This document shows positions 8,245 to 15,257 of a stretch of 28,098 nt of DNA, piece by piece. A model generated the notes under the pieces. That model saw only the letters and a list, made by a program, of their open reading frames with translations. It did not search any database and was not told the origin of the DNA. Position numbers and translations under genes: made by a program. Positions within the stretch are counted from its first letter, which is position 1; each line of letters starts with the position of its first letter. Source of the stretch: an uncultured Eubacteriales bacterium (GTDB taxonomy: Bacteria > Bacillota > Clostridia > Oscillospirales > Oscillospiraceae); NCBI GenBank assembly GCA_900543085.1, contig UQQF01000026.1:1-28098 (forward strand). Direction: 5' to 3'.

Positions 8245-8859
8245 ATGCTTATCAAGACCCTGCCCGTCGGCCACCTGGAGACCAACTGCTACGTGGTCAC
8301 CGACGAGGACACGCTCGAGTGCGCGGTAATTGACCCCGGCGCGGAGAGCAATACGATACTTGGTTACCTGGAGGACAACAAGCTCAAGTGCGTGGCCGTC
8401 ATGCTCACGCACGCGCACTTCGACCACGTCGGGGCGCTCAAGGAAGTGCTCTCCGAGACCGGCGCGAAGTGCTACGTGAACAAGAAGGAGGAGCGCAAGG
8501 GCATTATCGGCGGCGTGGGCGGCTTCAAGGCGCCGGAGGGCGCCATCTTCTACGGCGAGGGCGACGAGGTGCACGTCGGCTCGCTGACCTTCCGCGTGAT
8601 GGAAACGCCGGGTCACACCGCCGGCGGAGTGACGCTTATCTGCGAGGACGCGCTGTTCACCGGCGACACGCTCTTTCGCCTCTCCTGCGGCCGCACGGAC
8701 TTCCCCGGCGGCGACATGAACCAGGAGCTCGCCAGCCTCAAGCGCATAGCCGACCTGCCCGGCGACTACGACGTGTTCCCCGGACACGCCGAGGGCAGCC
8801 GCCTGTCCATCGAGAGGGAGCACAATCCCTACATGCGCCACGCCATAGAGAACCTGTAA
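8245..8859 (+). CDS. Metallo-beta-lactamase-fold hydrolase, glyoxalase II-like
   Basis: A 204-residue metal-dependent hydrolase. The zinc ligands are visible: THAHFDHVG (HxHxDH), the second His in PGHTAGG, the bridging Asp in FTGDTLF, and the last His in FPGHAEG. This pattern and the length match the small YcbL/GloB-like thioesterases often found downstream of rel-dtd in Firmicutes. The substrate is unknown; S-lactoylglutathione is unlikely to be universal in clostridia. GGAGGAG at 8232-8238 supports the start. It runs directly into the next gene (TAATG). Confidence 0.88.
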   Translation: MLIKTLPVGHLETNCYVVTDEDTLECAVIDPGAESNTILGYLEDNKLKCVAVMLTHAHFDHVGALKEVLSETGAKCYVNKKEERKGIIGGVGGFKAPEGAIFYGEGDEVHVGSLTFRVMETPGHTAGGVTLICEDALFTGDTLFRLSCGRTDFPGGDMNQELASLKRIADLPGDYDVFPGHAEGSRLSIEREHNPYMRHAIENL

Positions 8860-9977
8860 TGTCCAACGCGATAGACTACCTCGACTGGCGCGGCGACGTA
8901 CCTATGGACGTCTCACCCTTCAACGAGGTCGACGCGCTTATCGTCTGCAAGCTCACCAGCCTGGACTTCACGGACATAGTCCCCGCCGAGGGCAGCATGG
9001 CGCTTGCCGACGCGGCGGCGTGCTACTTTGAGCGGTACGGGGACAAAGACGTGCGCCTGGGCGTGCTGCTCGCCCCGGGTACGGTGACCATGGTCAAGAA
9101 GCTGCTCCAAAGCCGGCGCTTTGAGGGCGTGGTCATACACGACTACATAAACCACGTCGACGACTCCAACGCCGAGCAGTTCTGCGCGCTCACGGCCTCG
9201 CTGCCGGACGGCACGCGCTACGTGGCGTTCCGCGGCACGGACGACACAATCGCCGCCTGGCGCGAGGACTTCAACATGAGCGCGCACGACGCCGTCCCCG
9301 CTCAGCTGGACGCGGCGGAGTACCTGCACCGAGCCGGCTGGCGCTTCGGCGGCAAGCTGCGCGTGGGCGGACACTCCAAGGGCGGCAACCTCTCGGTCTT
9401 CGCGGCGATGACCGTGCCGGAGGAGCTGACCGAGCGGATAACGGACGTCTACAACTTTGACGGTCCGGGCTTCCGCGAGAGCGTCCAGGACTTCCCGGGC
9501 TATCAGCGGATACGCCGGAAGATACGTATGTTCGTGCCCCAGCACTCCATTGTCGGCGTGCTGCTGCACAACGACGCGCCCTACGAGATCATCGAGAGCA
9601 GCGAGACGGGCACGGCGGCGCACAACGGCTTCACCTGGCAGGTGCTGGGCACAAGATTCGTGCGCTGCGACAAGTTCTCGCTGCGCACCCGCGTGTACCG
9701 CGAGGCCATACGCGGCTGGGCGGAGAAGCTGGACCTGCAGCAGCGGCAGGACCTGATAAACGCGGTATTCGACGCGCTGGAGAGTACCGGCGCAAAGACG
9801 CTCACGGACTTGACGGAGCAGCGCGTGCGCAACGCGCTGACCGCCGCGCGCGACCTGCTCAGCGACGAGACCGAGCGCGCGCTGTTCACCGAGAGCATGG
9901 AGCTGTTGGCCCGCGCGTACATATCCAGCGCGCGCAAGTCCCTGCCCGTAATCAGGCACTTCGTGCGCAAAAAATAA
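8859..9977 (+). CDS. DUF2974-like alpha/beta hydrolase
   Basis: A 372-residue protein beginning MSNAIDYLDWRGDVPMD, which matches my memory of the DUF2974 (Mbeg1-like) family. The nucleophile elbow is GGHSKGGNLS, with the probable catalytic Ser at about residue 173 (G-H-S-x-G). Upstream YVAFRGTDDTIAAWREDF resembles the oxyanion region of class 3 lipases. The start ATG overlaps the previous TAA, so translation is coupled. Substrate unknown; a lipase or esterase role is inferred. The C-terminal 100 residues are helical and charged. It is the last gene of the recJ operon, converging on the noncoding RNA unit. Confidence 0.8.
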   Translation: MSNAIDYLDWRGDVPMDVSPFNEVDALIVCKLTSLDFTDIVPAEGSMALADAAACYFERYGDKDVRLGVLLAPGTVTMVKKLLQSRRFEGVVIHDYINHVDDSNAEQFCALTASLPDGTRYVAFRGTDDTIAAWREDFNMSAHDAVPAQLDAAEYLHRAGWRFGGKLRVGGHSKGGNLSVFAAMTVPEELTERITDVYNFDGPGFRESVQDFPGYQRIRRKIRMFVPQHSIVGVLLHNDAPYEIIESSETGTAAHNGFTWQVLGTRFVRCDKFSLRTRVYREAIRGWAEKLDLQQRQDLINAVFDALESTGAKTLTDLTEQRVRNALTAARDLLSDETERALFTESMELLARAYISSARKSLPVIRHFVRKK

Positions 9978-9997
9978 AAAAGCGGCCTTACAGCCGC
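9976..9997 (-). terminator. Second, backup terminator of the minus-strand RNA unit
   Basis: GCGGC (9982-9986) and GCCGC (9993-9997) form a short stem which, read on the minus strand, is followed by TTTTTTATTTTTT. On the plus strand only A residues follow, so it does not serve the DUF2974-like gene. Confidence 0.6.
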
Positions 9998-10007
9998 AAA
10001 AAAGCAT

Positions 10008-10054
10008 AAAAAAACATCTGACCCTCACCTCTCCTGCACAGTGAGGGTCAGATG
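10008..10054 (-). terminator. Strong rho-independent terminator of the minus-strand RNA unit
   Basis: CATCTGACCCTCAC (10015-10028) and GTGAGGGTCAGATG (10041-10054) form a perfect 14-bp stem with a 12-base loop. On the minus strand it is followed by seven T residues (10014-10008); on the plus strand no T tract follows. Confidence 0.9.
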
Positions 10055-10321
10055 CGTTGATTCTTGATATCTAACATCTATTTAACCTCTCTTTCTACGG
10101 ATTTCGGTCTGCCTGCCTTTTGGCGCGTGCCTAAAACTGTACTTCTGAACTCCGACTGGTATGCCTAAAATTCTTTTTACTATCTTCTCCTGCTCTAACA
10201 AAGCTACGTTGGCAACCTCGGTTCATCATTGATAAGCTTGTAATTATTTCAGTTTGGCGCGCCTACAAAGCGGCTGTCCGATATAGTAAGGCGATGGCCG
10301 TTCGCCTTTCTTTTGCTTTCT
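10008..10321 (-). ncRNA. Candidate structured noncoding RNA, about 310 nt
   Basis: A minus-strand unit with a consensus promoter, a strong terminator and no open reading frame of note. The RNA can fold: a long-range helix joins GGCGCG/CGCGCC (plus coordinates 10122-10127/10258-10263) and continues as AAACTG/CAGTTT (10134-10139/10250-10255); inside it ACAAAGC (10198-10204) faces GCTTGT (10236-10241); near the 5' end is a 7-bp hairpin AAGGCGA/TCGCCTT (10288-10308). The 9-mer TGCCTAAAA occurs twice (10128 and 10162). I do not find the hallmarks of RNase P, tmRNA or SRP RNA. 6S RNA or one of the large clostridial RNA motifs (for example raiA) remain possible. Confidence 0.72.
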
Positions 10322-10327
10322 GGTCAT

Positions 10328-10356
10328 AATATACCACGACGCCGGAGAAATGTCAA
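10328..10356 (-). promoter_or_regulatory. Strong sigma-A promoter of the noncoding RNA
   Basis: On the minus strand TTGACA (10356-10351) and TATATT (10333-10328) are separated by exactly 17 bases. The start point would be near 10321. This is among the closest matches to consensus in the window and points toward the gene-free segment. Confidence 0.85.
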
Positions 10357-10466
10357 CAGCAAATGTACTTGTTTCACAAATTTGGCGAGTTGACGAAAAT
10401 TGTTATTTATGGCTCCCGGCTCTTGCAAGCGCAATCGGCCTGTGATAAAATGTATAATTGTGAGCG

Positions 10467-10503
10467 GCAAAAGCGCCCGTCAGTTACTGACGGGCGCTTT
10501 TGC
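10467..10503. terminator. Bidirectional terminator after the GNAT gene
   Basis: GCAAAAGCGCCCGTCAG (10467-10483) and CTGACGGGCGCTTTTGC (10487-10503) form a perfect 17-bp stem with a 3-base loop; the arms carry AAAA and TTTT, so it can work both ways. The stop of the GNAT gene is immediately adjacent. Confidence 0.8.
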
Positions 10504-10507
10504 ACTG

Positions 10508-11026
10508 TCAAAGCAGGTATTCGAGATATACCAGCGTGGTGTCCAGGACGCCCTCGTGCAGGCTGTGGTGGCTGCCGGCCAGGCGGTAGCCGAGCTTCTG
10601 GTAGAGCCGCTGAGCGGGGAGGTTCTGGATGTTGGTGTCGAGGCGCATCACGCGCTTGCCCGCGCCGAGCGCGAAGCCGGTGGCGAAACCGACCATCAGC
10701 GTGCCCAGGCCGCGGCCGGACATGCTGGGCGGGACGCAGAGCGTGTGTATGACCATGACCTCCTCGTCCGAGGCGTCGTAGACCCAGGGAATGTCGTAGT
10801 ATTCGGCGGGTTGGTGAGAGTTGAGTATCATGCTGGCGGCCAGCTTGTCGCCGATGTAATAGACGTACATCTCGCCGCGCTCGACGCCGCCCTCGGCGGT
10901 GGCGCGGGTGGGGTACAGCCCCTGTATCCACTGAGTCAGCGAGCCGCTGCGGCGCTCGTGCTCGAAAAGCTCGTTGTAGCTGGCCTCTATGGCGTCTATG
11001 TCGGCGGCGGTTGCCTTGCGTATCAT
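10508..11026 (-). CDS. GNAT-family N-acetyltransferase
   Basis: A 172-residue protein with the GNAT fold. It begins MIRKATAADIDAIEASYNEL, the usual first strand and helix, and has the acetyl-CoA pyrophosphate loop SGRGLGTLMVGFA (Q/R-x-x-G-x-G/A) after the beta4 strand VMVIHTLCVPP. The C-terminal part LPAQRLYQKLGYRLAG is also typical. The acceptor is unknown. The ATG at 11026 has GGAGGG 7 bases upstream; an in-frame start 10 codons earlier has no such site. It is a single-gene unit ending in a strong hairpin. Confidence 0.9.
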   Translation of the reverse strand: MIRKATAADIDAIEASYNELFEHERRSGSLTQWIQGLYPTRATAEGGVERGEMYVYYIGDKLAASMILNSHQPAEYYDIPWVYDASDEEVMVIHTLCVPPSMSGRGLGTLMVGFATGFALGAGKRVMRLDTNIQNLPAQRLYQKLGYRLAGSHHSLHEGVLDTTLVYLEYLL

Positions 11027-11086
11027 GTCGTGTCCCTCCACTGCAGTTTCGACCATTCTACCACAGCGGGGACGGAAAAGCCAGCC

Positions 11087-11182
11087 TTATGCGGCGCGGC
11101 GGCCGGACACGAGCTTCTTGACACCCAGTGCGCCCAGCGCTACGACGGCGGCGGCTCCGAGAACAGAGATGACTTTCTTCAT
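11087..11182 (-). CDS. 31-residue Ala/Gly-rich membrane miniprotein
   Basis: A short reading frame with a good ribosome binding site (AAAGGAG about 9 bases before the ATG at 11182). The product starts MKKVISVLGAAAVVALGALG and ends in VKKLVSGRRAA. It has a basic start, one short hydrophobic helix and a basic end, so it should insert in the membrane. I do not recognise a family. Type I toxin peptides and small phage-like membrane peptides have this shape, but no antisense RNA is evident. Gene status rests on the ribosome binding site and the clean composition. Confidence 0.55.
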   Translation of the reverse strand: MKKVISVLGAAAVVALGALGVKKLVSGRRAA

Positions 11183-11312
11183 TGTTGTTAGCTCCTTTGC
11201 ATCGTTTTCCGGTCGCCCGGTATGAGCAAAGTATAGCCGTCAAATATTTACGAGGTGTTAATGCGTGGTGAATGAAGTATTTAATTTGTGACGCCTGAGT
11301 TAACTTTTTGCA

Positions 11313-11642
11313 TCACGGCGCAAGAAACGCCCTCATCACCCCAACCACCGCCTCCCGCTGGTTAGGCGTAAGCTGACGGTAAGCGGCGATGAATTCTGCT
11401 TCGTCATCGTTGAGGGCGTAATTCTGTATGTCCTCGACCTTATATCTGAGTTCGGAGTGACCGACGATATAGTCTATGGTCGTGCCAAAGTAATCCGCCA
11501 TGCGCCGCAGTGATTCTATGTCGGGTTCGACGTTGTGATTTTCATACTTGTTGATGGATTGCTGTGTCACTCCGATGGCCTCGGCAAGTACCGCCTGAGA
11601 AGTCTTTGATTCTGCCCTGAGTTTCTTGAGATTTTCAAGCAT
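11313..11642 (-). CDS. XRE-family transcriptional regulator (module 1)
   Basis: A 109-residue protein with an N-terminal Cro/CI helix-turn-helix: LKKLRAESKTSQAVLAEAIG, then VTQQSINKYENHNVEPD and LRRMADYFGTTIDYIVG, the usual five-helix end. The C-terminal 45 residues are acidic and helical (LTPNQREAVVGVMRAFL) and may dimerise. The ATG at 11642 has GAGGTGG upstream. It is divergent from the lipoprotein operon, and the palindrome in that operon's promoter is its most likely operator. The probable role is repressor of module 1; this is inference from arrangement. Confidence 0.9.
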   Translation of the reverse strand: MLENLKKLRAESKTSQAVLAEAIGVTQQSINKYENHNVEPDIESLRRMADYFGTTIDYIVGHSELRYKVEDIQNYALNDDEAEFIAAYRQLTPNQREAVVGVMRAFLAP

Positions 11643-11713
11643 GCTAACCACCTCAAGAATATCCTAACAACCTGACGAGGTTAATAGAAACCGATATAAA
11701 TTGTTGGTTGTTC

Positions 11714-11742
11714 TTGAAAACAACTACAAGTTGTTATATAAT
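11714..11742 (+). promoter_or_regulatory. Promoter of module 1 with a palindromic operator in its spacer
   Basis: TTGAAA (11714-11719) and TATAAT (11737-11742) are 17 bases apart. The perfect palindrome AACAACT-ACA-AGTTGTT (11719-11735) occupies almost exactly the spacer, so a bound dimer would block RNA polymerase. Related half-sites (GTTGTT, AACAAC) recur between 11660 and 11720. Confidence 0.75.
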
Positions 11743-11800
11743 GTGTAATACACCAAATTTGGAGTTAAAATTCCAAGAATAAACTTGAGGAGGAAAAGCG

Positions 11801-12784
11801 ATGAAGCGCGTTTTTGTGCTGCTACTGACATTTGTTATGGTAATTGGTCTTAGTGCATGTGTGGGTGGTGAAAGCGGGGAAAATTCTACAATCCCTGAAG
11901 CTGTGCAGGAGGGGAACGGCACAGAAAATGGGATAGAAGCAGATAAAAATCAGACTATAGCTCCTACTGACGTAGCAAAAGAAACTGAAGGCACAGAAAT
12001 GTTTATCCGCAATGATGACTTGCGGATAGTTGCGGCGTTTAAGTACAACGGGTATTTGTATGTAGTTGCGGAAAACGCGGGGGAACAGCCGATTATTAAC
12101 TTCGACATTGCCTACATTAATTTTGATCGTAACGGATTTACCACTACGACAAACGGCAATGGCTATGAAGGAGGAAGCGTGAACGCGGCAAACCTGATGC
12201 CTGGAGAGAAAAGTATATTCAGGTGGTATTCAACTGATGGCGAATATACGACTGCAACGGTGATACATGTGGATTACGCTGACGGTGCACAGTGGAACGC
12301 AACTAATATCAATTATTGGGTGGAGGAGACAAAGTCAAATTTCACAGTTGACCAGTATAACGCAGACGTTGAAGCACTCGCGGATGAGGGACAACTTGCG
12401 GAGAGCAACGAGTATGTTTCACTGGACAATTACTATTTGCAGCATGGAAATCAGTTCTCAACCCAGCACGATCTCTGGTTTACAATTACAAACAAATCTG
12501 AACAGGCGATAAGCATAGCCAACGTATATGTGTTAGAATTTGATGACAATGGGTTTCCGGTAAACGTGAGTCCGTATGATACATATTGTATGAATGGACA
12601 CAGTACGGGCGGTACGGTTAATCTGGCTCCGGGACAGACAAATTCATATTCCGACGATTTGTTTACAAGCGCAAGTACTGCACAGATTAAGGTGATTGTA
12701 ACATATCTCGAATTCCAAGATGGTACAGAATGGCATAATCCATATATGTACGAATGGATTTTGACAAATCACGACGAGTACTAA
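11801..12784 (+). CDS. Lipoprotein with two related beta-rich domains
   Basis: A 327-residue protein with a lipoprotein signal, MKRVFVLLLTFVMVIGLSAC, lipidated at Cys20, then an acidic Ser/Thr-rich linker to about residue 65. Two domains of about 110-120 residues follow and resemble each other: INFDRNGF...NLMPGEKSIF...VDYADGAQWNATN in the first and LEFDDNGFPV...NLAPGQTNSYS...LEFQDGTEWHNPY in the second. The second ending recalls DUF5780-type domains, from memory. The fold is probably a beta-sandwich exposed outside the membrane. GGAGG precedes the ATG. Codon and base use are AT-rich, unlike the flanking housekeeping genes. Function unknown. Confidence 0.82.
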   Translation: MKRVFVLLLTFVMVIGLSACVGGESGENSTIPEAVQEGNGTENGIEADKNQTIAPTDVAKETEGTEMFIRNDDLRIVAAFKYNGYLYVVAENAGEQPIINFDIAYINFDRNGFTTTTNGNGYEGGSVNAANLMPGEKSIFRWYSTDGEYTTATVIHVDYADGAQWNATNINYWVEETKSNFTVDQYNADVEALADEGQLAESNEYVSLDNYYLQHGNQFSTQHDLWFTITNKSEQAISIANVYVLEFDDNGFPVNVSPYDTYCMNGHSTGGTVNLAPGQTNSYSDDLFTSASTAQIKVIVTYLEFQDGTEWHNPYMYEWILTNHDEY

Positions 12785-12796
12785 ACGGAGGATAAA

Positions 12797-13351
12797 ATGT
12801 ATTGCCCTAAATGCGGACATCAGATTACTGACGACAGCATCTATTGTCGGAATTGTGGAGAAAAAATTAGTAATACAGAAGAGAGAATATATTCGCAGAA
12901 AAAAGCGACTTCGAAGGATGCTGTAAAGAGCAAGCTATTTGCAGCCCATATATTGAATATCATCGCATTTGTTATACCGTTAGCACTATTATATGGAATG
13001 ACTCATATATCTTCAAATAGTGAGGATTACGAGCCGGCTACAGGAGACGTAAATGTCACTGTGGAAGTAGAACAGAATTTCAATGGCAGAGGTCTTTTTA
13101 TCGCAATGATGGCCGGCTTGGTGATATTTATTATAGGACTGGTAATATACTTTGCAAAATCACCTAGTTTGCGCAAAAAGCTTTCATATGTGTATTTGAT
13201 AGGTGCAATTGCCGCTTTGATGGTTCTTTTCTTCTCAATGATGATGTATGTGATGTCAACATGCGGCATAGGCTCTGTAATCTTTATACCAGGAATACTA
13301 CAAATCGTAGCCGGTTACAAGTTTGTGATGGGAACGCGTTCATATGAGTGA
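12797..13351 (+). CDS. Zinc-ribbon membrane protein
   Basis: A 184-residue protein. The N-terminus is a zinc ribbon, CPKCGHQI (Cys3, Cys6) and YCRNCGEKI, followed by a charged linker and four likely membrane helices: near residues 48-70, 95-118, 125-150 and 153-175. It starts 12 bases after the lipoprotein stop, with CGGAGG upstream. Zinc-ribbon plus membrane-helix proteins are common and functionally diverse in Firmicutes. The low-GC composition is shared with its neighbours. It is probably co-expressed with the lipoprotein and the next gene; its job is unknown. Confidence 0.82.
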   Translation: MYCPKCGHQITDDSIYCRNCGEKISNTEERIYSQKKATSKDAVKSKLFAAHILNIIAFVIPLALLYGMTHISSNSEDYEPATGDVNVTVEVEQNFNGRGLFIAMMAGLVIFIIGLVIYFAKSPSLRKKLSYVYLIGAIAALMVLFFSMMMYVMSTCGIGSVIFIPGILQIVAGYKFVMGTRSYE

Positions 13352-13658
13352 CAGCTCGTGGAGAAAGCATGCCGTTGAGTCTGTCAGGCTTACAGTTTAT
13401 AGTGTTCTTATTATCAACGGCGTTTTTATACAGTATTTTGCACCATTCCACTACATATGTGACTATAGTAAGCAGCCGTGCCTTATGTGCGGTATGAGAA
13501 CGGCTGTGGACTTGTGGCTGAGTGGCAAATTCGAGGATGCAATTGAGAGTAATCCTCTAATATTGGCGTTGGTGGTAGCTGTGTTTGTTATGGTAGCAGA
13601 TACGGTATTCATACTTCGAGGAAAATATAGAAGAAAGAAAAAAGGGCTACAGACATAA
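13344..13658 (+). CDS. DUF2752-like small membrane protein
   Basis: A 104-residue protein overlapping the previous gene by 8 bases, so translation is probably coupled. Key motif: CDYSKQPCLMCGMRTAVDLWLSG, a variant of the CPxCGxTRA signature I associate with DUF2752, here CLMCGMRTA. One membrane helix precedes the motif (LTVYSVLIINGVFIQYF) and one follows it (LILALVVAVFVMVADTVFIL), with a basic end RGKYRRKKK. Members often sit beside zinc-ribbon membrane proteins, as here. Biochemical function unknown. Confidence 0.78.
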   Translation: MSDSSWRKHAVESVRLTVYSVLIINGVFIQYFAPFHYICDYSKQPCLMCGMRTAVDLWLSGKFEDAIESNPLILALVVAVFVMVADTVFILRGKYRRKKKGLQT

Positions 13659-13685
13659 AAAGCGCCCCATACGGGGAGCTTTTTT
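13657..13685 (+). terminator. Terminator of module 1
   Basis: AAAAAGC and CCCC pair with GGGG and GCTTTTT around a 4-base loop, with one G-A mismatch, giving a stem that runs into TTTTTT. The element and its flanks are nearly the same as the terminator at 13843-13872. Confidence 0.85.
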
Positions 13686-13832
13686 GTTTACGCCGGCAGC
13701 TACTACGCCGACGCCGTCGCGTGGGCGGTGGCCAACGGCATAACCGACGGCACCGGCGCGACCACGTTCAGCCCCGACACGCAGTGCAACCGCGCGCAGA
13801 TAGTCACCTTCCTCTACCGCGCAGTGGCCTGA
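13686..13832 (+). pseudogene. Orphan C-terminal SLH-domain fragment
   Basis: Read from 13686 in one frame, 49 codons encode the end of an S-layer homology domain: YYADAVAWAVANGITDG, then FSPDTQCNRAQIVTFLYRAV and a stop at 13830-13832. There is no start codon or ribosome binding site, and the piece begins directly in a terminator's T tract. SLH domains of about 55 residues sit in tandem at the ends of large surface proteins and bind cell-wall polymer. The rest of such a gene is missing on the 5' side. Composition is GC-rich, unlike the AT-rich genes just upstream. Confidence 0.8.
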
Positions 13833-13842
13833 ACCCGGACAT

Positions 13843-13872
13843 AAAAAAGCTCCCCTCACGGGGAGCTTTTTT
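13843..13872. terminator. Terminator after the SLH fragment, shared with the GH13 gene
   Basis: A perfect 13-bp stem AAAAAAGCTCCCC/GGGGAGCTTTTTT (13843-13855/13860-13872) with a 4-base loop. A and T tracts on both sides make it work for both strands, so it probably also ends the minus-strand amylase gene at 13875. Confidence 0.85.
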
Positions 13873-13874
13873 AT

Positions 13875-15185
13875 TTACGCTTCGCAGCGCCAATAGCGGA
13901 CGCTGTAGGGGGGCAGCTCGCTGCCGCCGCCAAAGTCGTGCGTCGCGCCGGTCAGCAAGTCCACGGCACGGCCGCAGCCGGCGTCGAAGTGGGCGGTGTA
14001 CGGCGCGGCGTCGGCGTTGACCGCGACCAGCACGCGCTCGCCGCCGCACCGGCGCTGGAATATATACTGCCGGTTCGTGAGCAGCACCTCGCGGTAGTCG
14101 CCGAGGCACAGAGCCGGGCTTTCCCGCCGGGCGCGTATCATGGCGGCTATGTCCCCGGTCAGGCCGTTCCACTCGGGCGAGGCGAACTCGGCGCGCAGGG
14201 CGGCGTCGCCGTCGCGCTTGTCCCCGCGCGCGCCCCACTCGCTGCCGCAGTAGATGCAGGGGATGCCGGGCATGCCCAGCAGCAGGCCGTAGACCACGGG
14301 CAGGTGCTCCGGGTTTTTCAGCATACTGGCGATGCGGGTCACGTCGTGGTTGTCCACAAAGCTCACGAGCCGCATTCCGCGGTAGAGCGCCCAGGGCTCG
14401 CTGCCGAACTGCCTGCGCAGGCTGTGGCCTATCTCAAACAGGTTCATGTCGTTGAGGCTGGAATACAGCCCCTTGTAGCACTCGTAGTTGGTGCAGCTGT
14501 GCAGCCGCCCGTCGCCGACCCACTGGTTGTAGTCGCCGTGGAGGGTCTCGCCGAACAGGAAGATGTCCGGGCTGAGCGAAGCGCAGAACTCGCGTATGCG
14601 TGAGATGAACTCCCTGTCGAGGCAGTAGGCCACATCCAGCCTCAGTCCGTCCACGCCGAACTCCTCCCGCCAGAATCGCACGGTGTCCAGCAGGTAGTCC
14701 ACGACCGCCGGGTTGCGGAGGTTGAGCTTGACCAGCTCATAGTGCCCCTCCCAGCCCTCGTACCAGAAGCCGTCGTTGTATGGGGAGTTGCCGTCGAAGC
14801 TGATGTGGAACCAATCCCTGTACGGGGAGTCCCACCGCCTCTCCTGAACGTCCCGGAACGCCCAGAAGCCGCGCCCGACGTGGTTGAAGACGCCGTCGAA
14901 AAGCACGCGCAGCCCGCGCCGGTGCAGCTCGCCGCACAGCGTCTTCAAGTCCTCGTTGGTGCCGAGGCGCGTGTCGACCCGGCGGTAGTCCCTGGTGTCA
15001 TAGCCGTGGGCGTCGCTCTCAAAGAGAGGGTTGAACAGCACCGCGCTGCATCCGAGCTTTTCTATGTGCGGTATCCAGTCGAGAACCCGGAGCAGCCTGT
15101 GCTGCGGGACGCCGTCGTTCTCCCGGGCCGCACCGCACAGCCCGAGGGGATATATCTGATAAAATACGCTTTCATCGTACCACAT
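13875..15185 (-). CDS. GH13 alpha-amylase-family glycoside hydrolase
   Basis: A 436-residue protein without signal peptide, so probably cytoplasmic. The conserved GH13 regions are visible: I, LRVLFDGVFNHVG; II, GVDGLRLDVAY with the nucleophile Asp; III, IFLFGETLHGD with the acid/base Glu; IV, FVDNHDVTRIAS. It cleaves or transfers alpha-glucosidic bonds; the order of motifs and the compact size suggest a cyclomaltodextrinase, neopullulanase or oligo-glucosidase acting on imported oligosaccharides. The ATG at 15185 has GGAGGG 7 bases upstream. It stands alone, with no sugar transporter in the window, and separates the two accessory modules. Confidence 0.92.
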   Translation of the reverse strand: MWYDESVFYQIYPLGLCGAARENDGVPQHRLLRVLDWIPHIEKLGCSAVLFNPLFESDAHGYDTRDYRRVDTRLGTNEDLKTLCGELHRRGLRVLFDGVFNHVGRGFWAFRDVQERRWDSPYRDWFHISFDGNSPYNDGFWYEGWEGHYELVKLNLRNPAVVDYLLDTVRFWREEFGVDGLRLDVAYCLDREFISRIREFCASLSPDIFLFGETLHGDYNQWVGDGRLHSCTNYECYKGLYSSLNDMNLFEIGHSLRRQFGSEPWALYRGMRLVSFVDNHDVTRIASMLKNPEHLPVVYGLLLGMPGIPCIYCGSEWGARGDKRDGDAALRAEFASPEWNGLTGDIAAMIRARRESPALCLGDYREVLLTNRQYIFQRRCGGERVLVAVNADAAPYTAHFDAGCGRAVDLLTGATHDFGGGSELPPYSVRYWRCEA

Positions 15186-15257
15186 GGCAAAGCCCTCCAA
15201 TCATGCGCTGGAGACAGTATACCACAGCCGGGACAAATAGCAAAGCCGCCGTGTGGC

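Noticed and set aside
10423..10451. TTGCAA-17-TAAAAT, a plus-strand promoter-like pair
   Set aside because: It points straight into the hairpin at 10467-10503 with no gene behind it; probably chance, though a very short RNA is not excluded.
10400..11191. 263-codon plus-strand frame opposite the GNAT gene
   Set aside because: Crosses a terminator hairpin, has no ribosome binding site, and is the complement of a clear GNAT protein.
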